A stretch of 64,000 nt of DNA from Schizophyllum amplum (Eukaryota; Basidiomycota; Agaricomycetes; Agaricales; Schizophyllaceae), in the NCBI GenBank assembly GCA_007026445.1, contig VDMD01000002.1:1-64000 (forward strand), written 5' to 3'. Below the pieces are notes generated by a model. The model had not been told where the DNA came from. It saw only the letters and a list, made by a program, of their open reading frames with translations, and searched no databases. Below, piece after piece: positions 21,095 through 31,946 of the stretch (positions within the stretch are counted from its first letter, which is position 1; each line of letters opens with the position of its first letter). The position numbers and the translations under genes are program-made.

Positions 21095-24000
21095 CTACCC
21101 ACTATAAACCCCATCCCACACCCCCTTCAACCTCTCAAAAACCACAAAGATGAGCACCGTGGTCGGCTGGAGGCGGGTCCAGGCGGGGAGCCAGCCCTGG
21201 TAGAGGGGAGGTTGTTAGTTCTCATTCAGTTTTTAGGGGGGGGGGTGAGCGACGTATAGGTGGAGGAGGTTACGTTAGTTAAATTTAGGTTTTAAGAGAG
21301 AGGGGGAGAGGGTGGGAAGAAGAGAGGGTAGAGTGCGAGGGTGAAGGGAAGGCAGGGGTGAGAGGGTTAAAGGGGTAAGGGGTGGGAGGGAGGTAGGGAT
21401 AGGGGGGGGTGTTAGTGATGTATAGGTTAAGGGGGTAAGGGGGGGGAAGGGTGAGCGACGTGGGATAGGGGGAGCGTGAGCGACACAAAGGGAAAACAAA
21501 GCGAAGAAGAGAGAGGAGGGCAACGTAGAAAAAACAAAGAGAGAAAACAAAGACAAGAAACGAACCCACCTTGAACACAAACAACGGCCCCTCATTCTTG
21601 AGCGCGGTGCGGATGGCGGTGAGGGTGGACTGGGTTATGGGTTTGGGGTGTGGTCAGGGATGGGAGGGGGGTGGGAGGCGAGGGGGGGAGAGAGGCGGGG
21701 GTGAGTAGCGATGGGGTTGAGGAGAGGCGGGGGTAGAAGGATGGGCGGGGATGACGAAAGCGAGGTCAGCCAGGCGACGAGGCGGGCCAGTGAACTCGGG
21801 ACTCACGTTCGACCCGGGCCCGGAGGCGTTCATGATGCGGCTCTGATGGGGGGTTAGGGGTGTCAGTATTAGGCGCGACGACGGGGGAAGAGGAGAGAAT
21901 GCCGATGCTGAGCCCGACACGGCGAGTAACGACGCTGAGTCGCCGACGGTGCGCCGACCAGTGCCCCCCCCCCCCCCCCCCCCAGCGCCTCCCGTACGCC
22001 GCACCTTCCGTGCGCCTCCGCGTCGCCTCCACACACACACACGTCAGCAACCGCCTCCGTGCGCTGGACAAGGGCCGCGCCTCCCCATGCTTTCCCGCCT
22101 CCCCGTGCTTTCCCGCCACGACGGCGACGACGGCGGACGACGGCGGACGACGCCACAACGACGACCAACGACGACGACGACGGACGACGACGACGACGCC
22201 ACGACCAACGACGACGGCGGACAACGCACGACGGACGACGGACGACGCCACGACGCTGCCGGACGAAGGGCCACGACGACGCCGATGCTGACGCTGACGA
22301 CAACGGGCAAAGGGACGGTGACGACAACGGGCAGAGGGACCACGACGACGCCGATGCTGACAACAACAACGGGCAGAGGGACGCTGACGAATGAGGGCAG
22401 AGGGACCGTGACAAGGGGATATATGCCACGACAAGGGGACATATGCCACGACAGTTGACAGTCGAAGGGATATGCCACGACAGTCCAAGGGACATGTGCC
22501 ACGACAGTCGGAGGGATATGTCACGACCAGAGGCCCTAATGCCCCCGACCAGAGGCCCTAATGCCCCCGACAAGGGGATATATGCCACGACCGACCCTCA
22601 AACCAAACCCTTCCGCGCACCTTCAACACATCCGCCGGCGAACACACCGTCGTGGCCACCGTGCCCTGCGTGAACGAGATGTGTCAGCCTCTTGTAACCC
22701 CCGCCAGGGGGTCATCCATCTGTAACCCTCAGCCAACAACACGCCTCTTATACCCCATAGCCAGCCAGCTCTTCTCTCCCCCCCCTCCCCCAATTCAAAA
22801 AAAAAACCCCCAATTCAAAAAATAAACCCCCAATTCAAAAAAAAACCCCCAATTCAAAAAAATAAAGAAAAAAACACCAATAAACAAGAACTCACAGCCA
22901 CCCCGCTCGCCATCACATGCGTCCCCGTCGTGTCCCCGAAACCGGCGAGGAGGAGCCGGGATTTGGTGAAGTCGTAGCTAGAGGTTATGAGGTTAGTTTA
23001 GGTTGGGTTGGGGGGTGTTGGGTATTATAGTGGGGGATGGGGGAGGTGAGCACGTAGGAGAGGTTGGGGGGGTTAGTTTTTTGAGGACGGGGGAGGGGGG
23101 GGGGGGGAGGTATTATAGTGGGGGAGGGGAGCAGATGTGTTAGAGGAGGTGTTATTTGGAGGGGTGAGCGGGCACGTAAGGGGGAGAGGGGAGGGGGGTG
23201 GAAGAGGTGGGGAGCGTGAGGGCGAAGGAAGGGGGGAAGGGGGTGGAGGGGGGATGGGGTGGAGAGGGGGGGGGGTGGGCAAGGGGGGCGAAGAAAGGGG
23301 GAAGAGGAACCCCCCTGGCGGGGCGGGGGAGGGGAGTGAAGGAAGAGGGGTCGTGCCTCGAAAGGGGGGGGGGAAAAGACTGAGCGTCGAAAGGGGGGAA
23401 AAAGACTGAGCATCGAAAGGGGGGAAAAAGACTGAGCGTCGAAAGGGGGAAAAGACTGAGCGTCGAAAGGGGGGAAAAGACTGAGCGAGACGACTCACGC
23501 CGGAATCTGCAGGGAAAAAATCACTCACGCCGGGATCTGACTCGCGTTCATGAGGACGGCGCGGAACACGTTCGGCCCGAGGCCGCGCGCGAGGCTGGAG
23601 GGGCCTTCGGTGGTGAGCATCTGTCAGGATTTGGTAAGTGTTCGTTAGCGTGATATAAGGAGAGAGGTAAGAAGCGGAGTGAGACACCCACCTTCCACAC
23701 CGCATCGAGCGCGTTCTTGTAGTTGTAGCGCTGCGCGGGGGGTTTGGCGGCGTCGGCCTGGAGGCGGACCATGACGATTTCTGAGGATAAGAGTGAGTTT
23801 GACGGTCAAGCACAACAGCAACGTTCCGTGTATGCGATGGCACGACTCGGTGCGTGGAGAGTATACGCACCTCCCGGATTGCCGATCGCGCCGGCGATGC
23901 CGCCTGCCATGGCGCCCGCGGCGACGAGGGTGCCGGGGCCGGAGTCCTTGGTGGCGCCGAGGAGTTTCTTGGATTCGTCGTAGGCCCAGAATCTGGGGGG

Positions 24001-24346
24001 TGGTTAAGGAAGTGCATGGCTCAAAGGCGCGATACACGGACCTGCAGACCGAGTAGGACATCTGACGAAGCCAGGTGCCGGTTATGCCATCAAAGAGCCC
24101 GAGGACGCCGCCTGCGCGGTAGGTCTTTTGGAGGGAGGCGATCATGCGCTTGTCGCCGCTCGCCTGGAGGCGGACCTTGGTTAGGTCGAGGGGGCTGCGT
24201 GCGACGGTCAGCATCGTGCAACACACAGACGCAAGGCGCACGCACTGTGTGATGGAGGCAGCGATGGTGGCTGCGACGCCGCCGAGGTAGAATGGGTACG
24301 GGCCCTTCTTCGGCGTCGTCGTCGTGTTCGTCGGTGCGCTCGACAT
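21095..24346 (-). CDS. mitochondrial dicarboxylate carrier (DIC type)
   Basis: Ten exons on the minus strand join in frame to 293 residues: 24246-24346, 24042-24194, 23871-23992, 23692-23780, 23529-23620, 22896-22977, 22621-22665, 21807-21842, 21570-21629 and 21095-21196. The three SLC25 signature repeats are clear: HPLDLTKVRLQ, NPGEIVMVRLQ and SPADVLKSRIM. Other typical segments are GLFDGITGTWLRQMSYSVCR and ARGLGPNVFRAVLMNASQIP. Length and motifs match dicarboxylate carriers of the inner membrane, which exchange malate or succinate for phosphate; substrate is inferred from similarity to that subgroup. Several introns are far larger than normal: 778 nt (21843-22620), 551 nt (22978-23528), 373 nt (21197-21569) and 230 nt (22666-22895). 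They are filled with simple repeats. A stray copy of exon 10 lies at 15.3 kb. Confidence 0.92.
21964..22420. repeat. repeat-filled intron 7 of the carrier gene (C20 tract and GAC/ACG repeats)
   Basis: A 20-C run at 21964-21983 and degenerate GACGACG/ACGGGCAGAGG repeats to about 22420, followed by ATATGCCACGACA-type repeats to 22600. All lie inside one intron. Confidence 0.85.
22790..22862. repeat. AT-rich tandem repeat in carrier intron 6
   Basis: Four units of CCCCCAATTCAAAAAA with variable A length. Confidence 0.85.
23100..23500. repeat. G-rich DNA and about 25-bp tandem repeat in carrier intron 5
   Basis: G-run rich sequence, then five units of GACTGAGCGTCGAAAGGGGG with A-run spacers at about 23380-23490. 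Confidence 0.85.
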
Positions 24347-25004
24347 GGCGGGCGATGGAAAACAGTCAGGCGCTGTTAGGCCGGCCTCACTACATATCCA
24401 AACGCGGTTTCGGGGCCGCTCCCGTTGCGCGGAGTGCCGGGCGTGCAGCTGACCACAGTGGAAGACGGAGGCGCGTCATGCGCCGCCCCAAGACGCGATC
24501 GAAGCACTTCGGCCCGAGCAGCCGGACAATGCGCGCCCCCTCCTCTCGTACTTCCACAGCTAGCTGCAGCCTGCCGCCCTCCTGTCCTGTCGCTGCTAGC
24601 TACAAGGCCTGTATCGTGCATTTTTACCTCTACACACACCTTATGTTTCCAACTCCCGCGCCTCCTTCTTACGGCTTCGAAGCCCGTCATCCCAACGCAC
24701 GCCTTCGCCACACACGCCTTCGCCACACACGCCTTCGCCACACACCGTTACGGCTTCCCACAGCGAAGCGACCGAAGCAGCCCACGTCAGTCGACATGCG
24801 TCACCGTCGTGCACGCACCAATGATGGCATGCTCACTATCCGCCTCTTCCCACGCTCCTTCCACCTCTCCCTGACTCTTCCACACGCTCGCCCTTCCTCC
24901 TCGTTCACCCTTCCTCCTCTCTTCCTGCCTCCTCACTCTCTTTGCCCTTCTCTCTCTTTACCCTCCCTCCCTCCCCAAACCCCTCTCCCACCTCCATCAC
25001 CCAC
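24347..25004. other. carrier upstream region and pyrimidine-rich tRNA 5' flank
   Basis: The region upstream of the carrier start includes three direct copies of CGCCTTCGCCACACA near 24700-24745. From 24840 it is CT-rich up to the tRNA gene. No gene seen. Confidence 0.4.
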
Positions 25005-25096
25005 GCATTAATGGGGTAGTGGTAACCTGGGTCGTTGCCATGAAAAGAACTTTGTGTGATTTTCGACCCGCCGGGGGTTCGATTCCCCCTTAATGC
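25005..25096 (+). tRNA. tRNA-Gly(GCC) with intron
   Basis: Same mature sequence as the tRNA at 20683-20779 (GCATTAA...TTAATGC acceptor, GCC anticodon, GGGGG-TTCGATT-CCCCC T-arm). Its intron differs in sequence and is about 22 nt long. Confidence 0.9.
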
Positions 25097-25118
25097 AATA
25101 ACTCGAGTGTTACACACG

Positions 25119-25128
25119 TTTTTTTTTT
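25119..25128 (+). terminator. Pol III T-run terminator of tRNA-Gly
   Basis: Ten T residues 23 nt after the tRNA 3' end. Confidence 0.75.
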
Positions 25129-25129
25129 A

Positions 25130-25370
25130 CCAAGCATTCCCGCTGTCCTCTTTGCGCCCGTCCCCGCTGTCCTTTCAGCACGCTCGCTTTTCTTTCAGCC
25201 TTCCCGCCTTTCTTTCAGCCTTCCCACTGTACTTCCAGCCTTCCCGCCTTTCTTTCAGCCTTCCCACTGTACTTCCAGCCTTCCCACCGTCCTCCCGGCA
25301 CCCGTTTCCACCATCCTCCCGGCACCCGTTCCCGCTGTCCTCTGAGCGCCCGTTCCCGCTGTCTTGCACA
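25130..25370. repeat. CT-rich degenerate tandem repeat
   Basis: Units of about 20-33 bp around CTTTCTTTCAGCCTTCCC and TGTCCTCTGAGCGCCCGTTC. Confidence 0.7.
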
Positions 25371-25419
25371 TGTTACACGTCCCTATCCCCGTCAACCGTG
25401 TATCGACACCGGGCAACAA

Positions 25420-26830
25420 CGCGGTCACTCACTTGATGCCGGGCAGTCGCGTCACTCGACACTGGGGGCGGTCGCGTCACTCGACACTGGGGGCGACTCG
25501 CCACCTTGGTCACCGTCTCCACTCGCTGCCTTGGTCACCGTCTACGACCGACGCCGGAGGCACCGTCTACGACCGACGCCTTGGTCACCGTCTACGACCG
25601 ACGCCGGAGGCACCGTCCTCGACATCCCGGGCCGTAAGCCCCTCGCTCAACGAGCCGTAAGCTCCCCACTCGACATCCCGGGCCGTAAGCCCCTCGCTCA
25701 ACGAGCCGTAAGCCCCTCGACATCCCGGGCCGTAAGCCCCTCGCTCAACGAGCCGTAAGCCCCTCGCTCAACGAGCCGTAAGCCCCTCGCTCAACGAGCC
25801 GTAAGCTCCCCACTCGACGCGGCGGGCGGTAGCCCACCTCACTCGACGACGCCAGGCGATCGCGTCCTCACTCGACGACGCCGGGCGGTAGCCCACCTCA
25901 CTCAACGACGCCAGGCGGTAGCCCACCTCACTCAACGACGCCAGGCGATCGCGTCCTCACTCTACGCCGAGGGCACCCTCACTCGACGCGGCGGGCGTTC
26001 CCACTCGACGCCGGAGGCACCGTCCTCGACCGACGCCGGAGGCACCGTCCTCGACCGACGCCGGTCGGTCGCACCCTCGACGCCAGGCGATCGCGTCCTC
26101 GACATCCCGGGCCGTAAGCCCCTCGCTCAACGAGCCGTAAGCCCCTCGACATCCCGGGCCGTAAGCTCCTCGCTCGTAGAGCCGTAAGCCCCTCGCTCAA
26201 CGAGCCGTAAGCGGTAAGCTCCCCACTCGACGCGGCGGGCGGTAGCCCACCTCACTCGACGACGCCAGGCGATCGCGTCCTCACTCGACGCCGAGGGCAC
26301 CCTCACTCGACGCCGAGGGCACCCTCACTCGACGTCGAGGGCGTTCCCACTCGACGCCGGTCGGTCGCACCCTCGCTCAGTGCCGGGCGTCCTTGCTCAA
26401 ACGCCAGGCCATACGTCCTTGCTCAAACGCCAGGCCATACGTCCGTGCTCGACGCCGGGCGTCCGCTTCACTCGCTCGACGCCGGTGTGGCGCGGTCACT
26501 TGACGCCGGTGGTAGCGCCCCCGCCCAACACCGGGCCCTAGCGCCCTCACTCGACGCCGAGTCGTAGCGCCCTCACTCGACGCCGAGTCGTAGCTCGTCC
26601 TTCGCTCGACGCCAGTCGCGTCGCGGCCTCTCTCGACATCGGGGACAGCTTGCACTACTGTCCTCGCTGATTGACACCGAAGACACCGTCCTCACTCGAC
26701 GCCGATAGAGCCGACACTCGACGCCGATAGAGCCGACACTCGACGCTGAGGGCACCGTCCGCGACCGACGCCGCTCGGTACTAGCGCCGTCACTCATCGA
26801 CGTCAGGCGGTAGCGCCCTCACTCACTATG
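25420..26830. repeat. 1.4-kb compound minisatellite array
   Basis: Interleaved tandem families. One is a roughly 42-bp unit with GACATCCCGGGCCGTAAGCC and CTCGCTCAACGAGCCGTAAG. Another is a roughly 31-bp unit with CTCACTCGACGACGCCAGGC. A third type carries CGACGCCGGAGGCACCGTCC. Units vary in order and spacing. No spacer-repeat regularity of a CRISPR and no coding signal were seen. Confidence 0.85.
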
Positions 26831-27083
26831 TAAGTCTGCATATTCAAGTAAAAGTTTTGCGTGTCTGGATATGAGCGGAAAGTAGGTAATCAACAAAAAA
26901 TTCCAGATGCCACAGCCCTTGATCATCCGAATATGTACAATGGGGCAAGCACAGATCGTCCATGGGCACATTCCTGTCGCCGCGCATCTATGAGTACACT
27001 GCCGTCGGGGTGATACTGTACTCTGAAAGATCAACCTGCGCCGCGTCCAGATCCACCGCCGCGGCGTGCCTGCATCGTCGCCA

Positions 27084-30000
27084 TTATTCATCGCATCCTC
27101 CACGCGAGCTTTCCACATGAGATACCCCACTTTTCGCCTTCCCCTCGATTCCGTCGCCCTCTTCGTCGACCTTGGCCGTGGCGTCCTCCTTTCTAGCGCT
27201 CTCCAAGTTGTGAGACGACTCCTGTCCCTCCGTCGCCTCGATTTTGGTCCCCTCCTCTTCTCCTGCAGCAGCGTTGTTCTGGGACGTCACCACGCTCATG
27301 CCCTGCTCCTCCTCCGATGGCAGCTGCGGCATATCCAATCCAGCAGACGCAAAGCCTTCCGAGAGCGCGTTTGCCAGCTCAAGGTAAGCCTTCCGCCCGC
27401 CTTTGTTCTTGAGCGCTTTCGCAACGCGCGGCGCTGACAGGTGGCACGATACGAGAGATGACAGGACTTCCCACCAGGCCTGCGTGTGCGAGCGCGAAGT
27501 CAACTTGGCAAGACCTTGCAGGTGTAGGTGCAGAAGCACGACCCTTTCATGATGTATCAGAGTCAATAGTCCAGACTCATGAGATCCAGTATGCTTTTCC
27601 TCGGCAGCGCAGATATCATTCTCGGCAGCGCAGATAGCAATTTCCACGATCCACAGGAGATGGTACTTCAGTGCCGCGGGCGCCGTGTCCCGCGGCGCGA
27701 GAAGGTCCATTGCTGCCTTGTTCGCGACCGAGTTTGTTATGCAATTGATGTATGCCGTCAATATCGATCCGAGGTTCGTAAGGAAGTCCGTTTCGTATTC
27801 GTTACCATCCTCGACGAAATCACGGGCGTGAGGGCTTAGACTAGCGAAGATGTCCTCGCTCAACGTTGCATCGAGCACCAGCTCCAAGTTATCATTTAAC
27901 TCGAAGTATTGGGCTATGATCTTGAGTCCAGCTCCACTATATTCCTCTTTGTGACGCGAGCTCCCAATGAAGGCGGACGCAGCTCGAAGCTGGTTAGCTG
28001 TCAGCTGCAGCAGTCGCCGGACAGTTGGTGGTGGTATGGAGTGAGTCCGACGGTCACTGAAGGAAGAGGTCGGGTATTCGTACAGCCGCAGAAGCCGCCA
28101 GCGTGTGCGAGGAGTTACCCACCAGAGTTTGACGACCCTCGCAACGACATCGAAGAAGCCCCAACGAAGACGTCTGAATTCCGAGATGTATGGCTTGATG
28201 TACGATACCAGAGAGTACATGTTCGCATCGAATGTTTCGGCACGTATATCTTGTCCGGTGTGGAAGTCTCTTGGCCAACGTACTGCGATATCGAGGACAT
28301 GTGGGAGTGCATGCAAAAGGAAGGCCTGTGGGAAGGCGCCCACAATCTGTTGAAGTTTGATAAGGTGGCGGTCACGACAGCTGTAACGCATACTTCAACG
28401 TACATTGTCCGATGGTTCCGAGCACTCGTTGGTACAAAGAACATGACGTATGGCGCACTCCGCAAGGCGTGCTGAGTTGCTGTCCGACGTGCATAGCCTA
28501 CCTAGCGACACGGGACCCGTCCTTCGTGATACGGTATCGCCCGGTGCGTCGTCGGCGTACGCAACCAGAAGGAAGAGGGCCAGCTGAGCGCGAGGCTCGT
28601 TGCTGATATGGGATGTGCCATGTGCAACGAACTGGAACATGGCATTCCATACCGCCGGAGGTAGCTGCAGCGCAGTCGGCGACGAGTTTCGAAATGGGAG
28701 TAGGCGGGCCCACCGATCGAGGAATGTGAACTCGAATGGTGGCCTATCTTCGCCTTGTTCATGCTTGTGTAGTGCCAGTAATACGCCCTCTAGCTCGCTC
28801 GAGAAAGCACCATCACAGCCGAGCAACGAGTCATATAGCTTTGATAACACATTAACAAGCCTCCAGTTGACGTAGTCGCCGTCTATATCGAAGAAGAGCA
28901 GACCGCGAGCGAGACGTTCGATGCCTCTCAGCTCCTCTGGGTCACGGTTTCCATAGTACTGTGAGACACGAAGAGAAAGGCGCTCGAGAAGACCGTCACG
29001 CATCTCGCTATGCGAGATACGCGCGACATCATGGGGTAGGCCGGACACAGCTTGCGCTGTGATGTTGATGACAGTCGGGTTCGAGGATGTCGAATATACC
29101 CAATTGAGGCACTCGACCATCAATTTGTCCTCGCGTTTCGTGACCGCGGCAGCTTCCCGAGGGCGGGCCGTGAGTGGCTGAGCTGAAGTACTATAAATCG
29201 CCGAGAGAATCCTGCTGGCGACACTCGCCCAGCGGGATGGTGCTGGCGATGGACTCGTCTGTGGTAGAACATCAGGTCTGTCGCCTGCGCACCCGCGAAG
29301 CCATTCGAGGGTCGAATTGAGGATATATTGCAAGGAGATATAGACGAGCTGCGAAAGCGGTGATTTGTATGGGCATTGGCAGTCGACCATAGGTAGGATG
29401 TTCGCCACGATAAAGAGCGAGTAGGCTGTTGCTGCGATTCCGATGACCACGGCTGCAATGGTGGTATCGAGTGCAATGACGTAGAGGGATAAACCGACGA
29501 AGAACAGCAAGAGCGAAAGGTGTAGCAGCATGGGCAGGAGACCGACGATCAGTGGGACGTTCCAGCGCTCCACGCCGAGTAGCCTGAATTGCCGGACCAA
29601 CGCCTGGTGCTTTGGAGTCCCGGATACGTTGCTGTTGTATGCCTGCAAAACGCGCTCAGGTGCCATGCAAGGATTCGGCCATTTTACAAGACACACACCT
29701 GTAGCCATTGCTTCACGAGTACCGCCATCAGAGCCGCCGAAAGGCTGAGAGCAAGACTGGTGAACCAAAAGCCATTGCACCAGTGGTCGAGGGCGGACGA
29801 AGTGACGACATCGATCGATACCTGCGAGGGCGGTATGCTGTCGATGGGTAACCCGCTGGCCCATGCTCGTTGGATGGCAATGAGCTCAACGAGGAGGTTC
29901 GCCGATATCTGTGCATAATCGGACCGTAGCGCAGTGGAGGATTGGACGACGAAAGTCGTAACAACTGCGGAAAATAAACCAGCCTTGGAACGGCCGTGAG

Positions 30001-30383
30001 CGCTGTGAGCTCGCAGGTCAGAACTAAGGACACGCACGAATACGAGCAGCACATCCAGGGTGTCGCGCCAGCCCTCGATCATCTCCGTGTCATAGACCTG
30101 CCCTTCATCGAGGAGGACACGCCAGAACCGGGCATTGGGGTTCAGCTCCTCCCCGTACGCATCCTCCTCGTATTTTTGCTCGTAGTCGTATGGATTGGCT
30201 GGACAGGCATTAGCGCTTCGCCAGACTCAGCACACCATCCCGATGCTTACTGGTCCTTGGCTGGCGGCGAGGACCTTTCTTGAGACCGAAGGTCGTCTTG
30301 GCTTGGCCCGGGCGAGCGTGTTCTTCTTGTTCCGCATTGACTTGACTTCCACGTTCCACGTCGGGTGGCAGCGCATCAGGCAT
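27084..30383 (-). CDS. DUF6535-family multi-pass membrane protein
   Basis: Five exons join in frame to 1031 residues: 30236-30383, 30038-30198, 29699-29983, 28404-29642 and 27084-28346. The N-terminus has the DUF6535 hallmark DYEQKYEEDAYGEELNPNAR and VYDTEMIEGWRDTLDVLLVF. The domain continues with AGLFSAVVTTFVVQSS, the segment FTSLALSLSAALMAVLVKQW and the paired helices of the domain end (VPLIVGLLPMLLHLSLLLFF, IAAVVIGIAATAYSLFI) with CPYKSPL. This gives about four membrane helices within the first 300 residues. The remaining 700 residues are soluble, helical and Leu-rich and end in an acidic Glu/Ser tail. The family is common and expanded in Agaricomycetes and its function is not known. The ATG at 30383 is the nearest one that opens the first exon. 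Two short introns could hide a longer N-terminus. Confidence 0.85.
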
Positions 30384-31200
30384 AGTGGCAGGCTGAGAAC
30401 CAGGCCGATTTCTTCTGAGAGAAGAGATAGGATAAGTCGGTGGTCGTTCGAGCGGGATGGACAGACTCACAGGTTGTGAGTGCGTTGCGGACAAGGACAG
30501 GTGAACAGCCGCCAGGGGGGTGAGATCGGCGCCATCAAATATGGGGTGGGTGACTTGGGTCGTGGGATTTTCGACCGGCAAAGTCCGGCTCTCGCTGGAC
30601 TTCACTGCAAAGGGGCTCTGTGCAGCGGCGGGAAGTCTTTCTAACACCATCGGCGACGCGTTGGCATCAAATACTCCACCAAATTTTCGATGTGAGTCCC
30701 CTTGCCCTCCCCCCAAGAGGAGCGCGATCCAAAAATCGGCGACATTGATCTGCTCGCGTGCGCGCAATCAACTCGTCCCGATGACCCATCCCTCGGCCAT
30801 TTCAGTCTATTCGTAACATTTTTGTAGGCGGGTGGCACGCGGACATTCAACTGAGGGATCATTCGTCAAGCGAACGTGTCAAGGACAACGAGGGGGTCAT
30901 GGAGCGTAGGCCGTAGTGGCACCCTGTGCGAGAACACCGAGCTTATCAGTGACTCTATACCACCCACTCAGGCATGCGCGACTCCGCGCTCTCGATCGCT
31001 CCTCGCGAACGCCTCGTCCAGGAGACTAGCGTCGGAAAGGAAGGACTTGGAGGCGACTGCCCGAAAGAACTATGTACAGTCTCCTCGGAGCATCCGAAGC
31101 CTCTTGCCCGATTATGGAGAAAGGAATCCATATCTGCTTGGTTTCGATGCAAAGACGGTGCACTCGACCTCCCTCCAGTGCGCGCGACTCTTTGACTGAT
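30384..31200. other. region between DUF6535 gene and FunK1 copy 5
   Basis: 30384-30860 shows no convincing gene. 30860-31200 shares sequence with the DNA upstream of FunK1 copies 1 and 3 (inverted), so it is part of the duplicated FunK1 unit. Confidence 0.45.
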
Positions 31201-31214
31201 AAAAACTACGCGCA

Positions 31215-31853
31215 GTGCACGATCCCATCGATATTTATCGCAAAGGCCCTGCTTGCACCCAGTCCACGAATCTCATGTATCCTTGCCAGCCCGGTACACG
31301 TGTCTTCGCAGTCCTCAACGATTGGGACCTCGACACCGACGCTACACACCGTAGATTTGGCACCGGCACGATCCCCTTCATGGCCATAGATCTCCTCTCT
31401 CCTGAAGCGATGCGCGGAGAGGTCCGCCATCTCTACCGGCACGACCTGGAGGCCATGATCTGGGTCTTCGTCTGGATCATGTGCTGCTACAACGCGGGCA
31501 GATCGCGGCCTGTCCCCGAAGAGGTGGCAGAGTGGACGGTGCAAGACCCTGATGCTGCGGACGGCGGCAAGCGCAAGTTCTCAAGCCGTTTCAACCGATC
31601 AGTCGCTGCGCCGTCGTGGGTGGCAGAATGTCCGCTCGCTATTTTACTCGTGAACCGCGTACAGGGCGACCTGCACGAGCGGGAGAAGGCAGTCACCCTT
31701 GCCAGCGTGTTTGGAGGAATCCAGCCGGAGGAGACAGACGAACCGGAAAAGGTCTGGAAAGAGCATTGGGCGCTTGTCAAGGATACTTGCAAGAACAAAG
31801 CCCTTCCCCAGCTCGCATACATCGTCGAGCTAAGCCCTAAGGATGATGATTGA
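31215..31853 (+). pseudogene. FunK1 kinase C-lobe fragment, copy 5
   Basis: The open frame reads YPCQPGTRVFAVLNDWDLDT, GTGTIPFMAIDLLSPEAMRG, EVRHLYRHDLEAMIWVFVWI and ends LPQLAYIVELSPKDDD. It has a single copy of the MRG repeat and an unduplicated GTIPFMA, so it looks closest to the ancestral form of the five copies. The N-lobe and HRD catalytic loop are missing. It points towards the decayed deuterolysin at 31947-33256, with only about 95 bp between their 3' ends. A truncated product is possible but kinase activity is not expected. Confidence 0.72.
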
Positions 31854-31946
31854 GCCTGTGTATATCACTACTATACATGACAGTACGCAATAGAAACTGG
31901 ACGTTGAGTTCGTGAATAAACGCTACGTTTCGGCTTCCGTGACTGC

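Noticed and set aside
21860..22590. Open frames of 140-250 codons on both strands
   Set aside because: They lie entirely within intron 7 of the carrier gene and are GAC-repeat translations.
25420..26830. CRISPR-like array
   Set aside because: Units are contiguous or irregular with no unique spacers, and the host is a fungus. It is a minisatellite.
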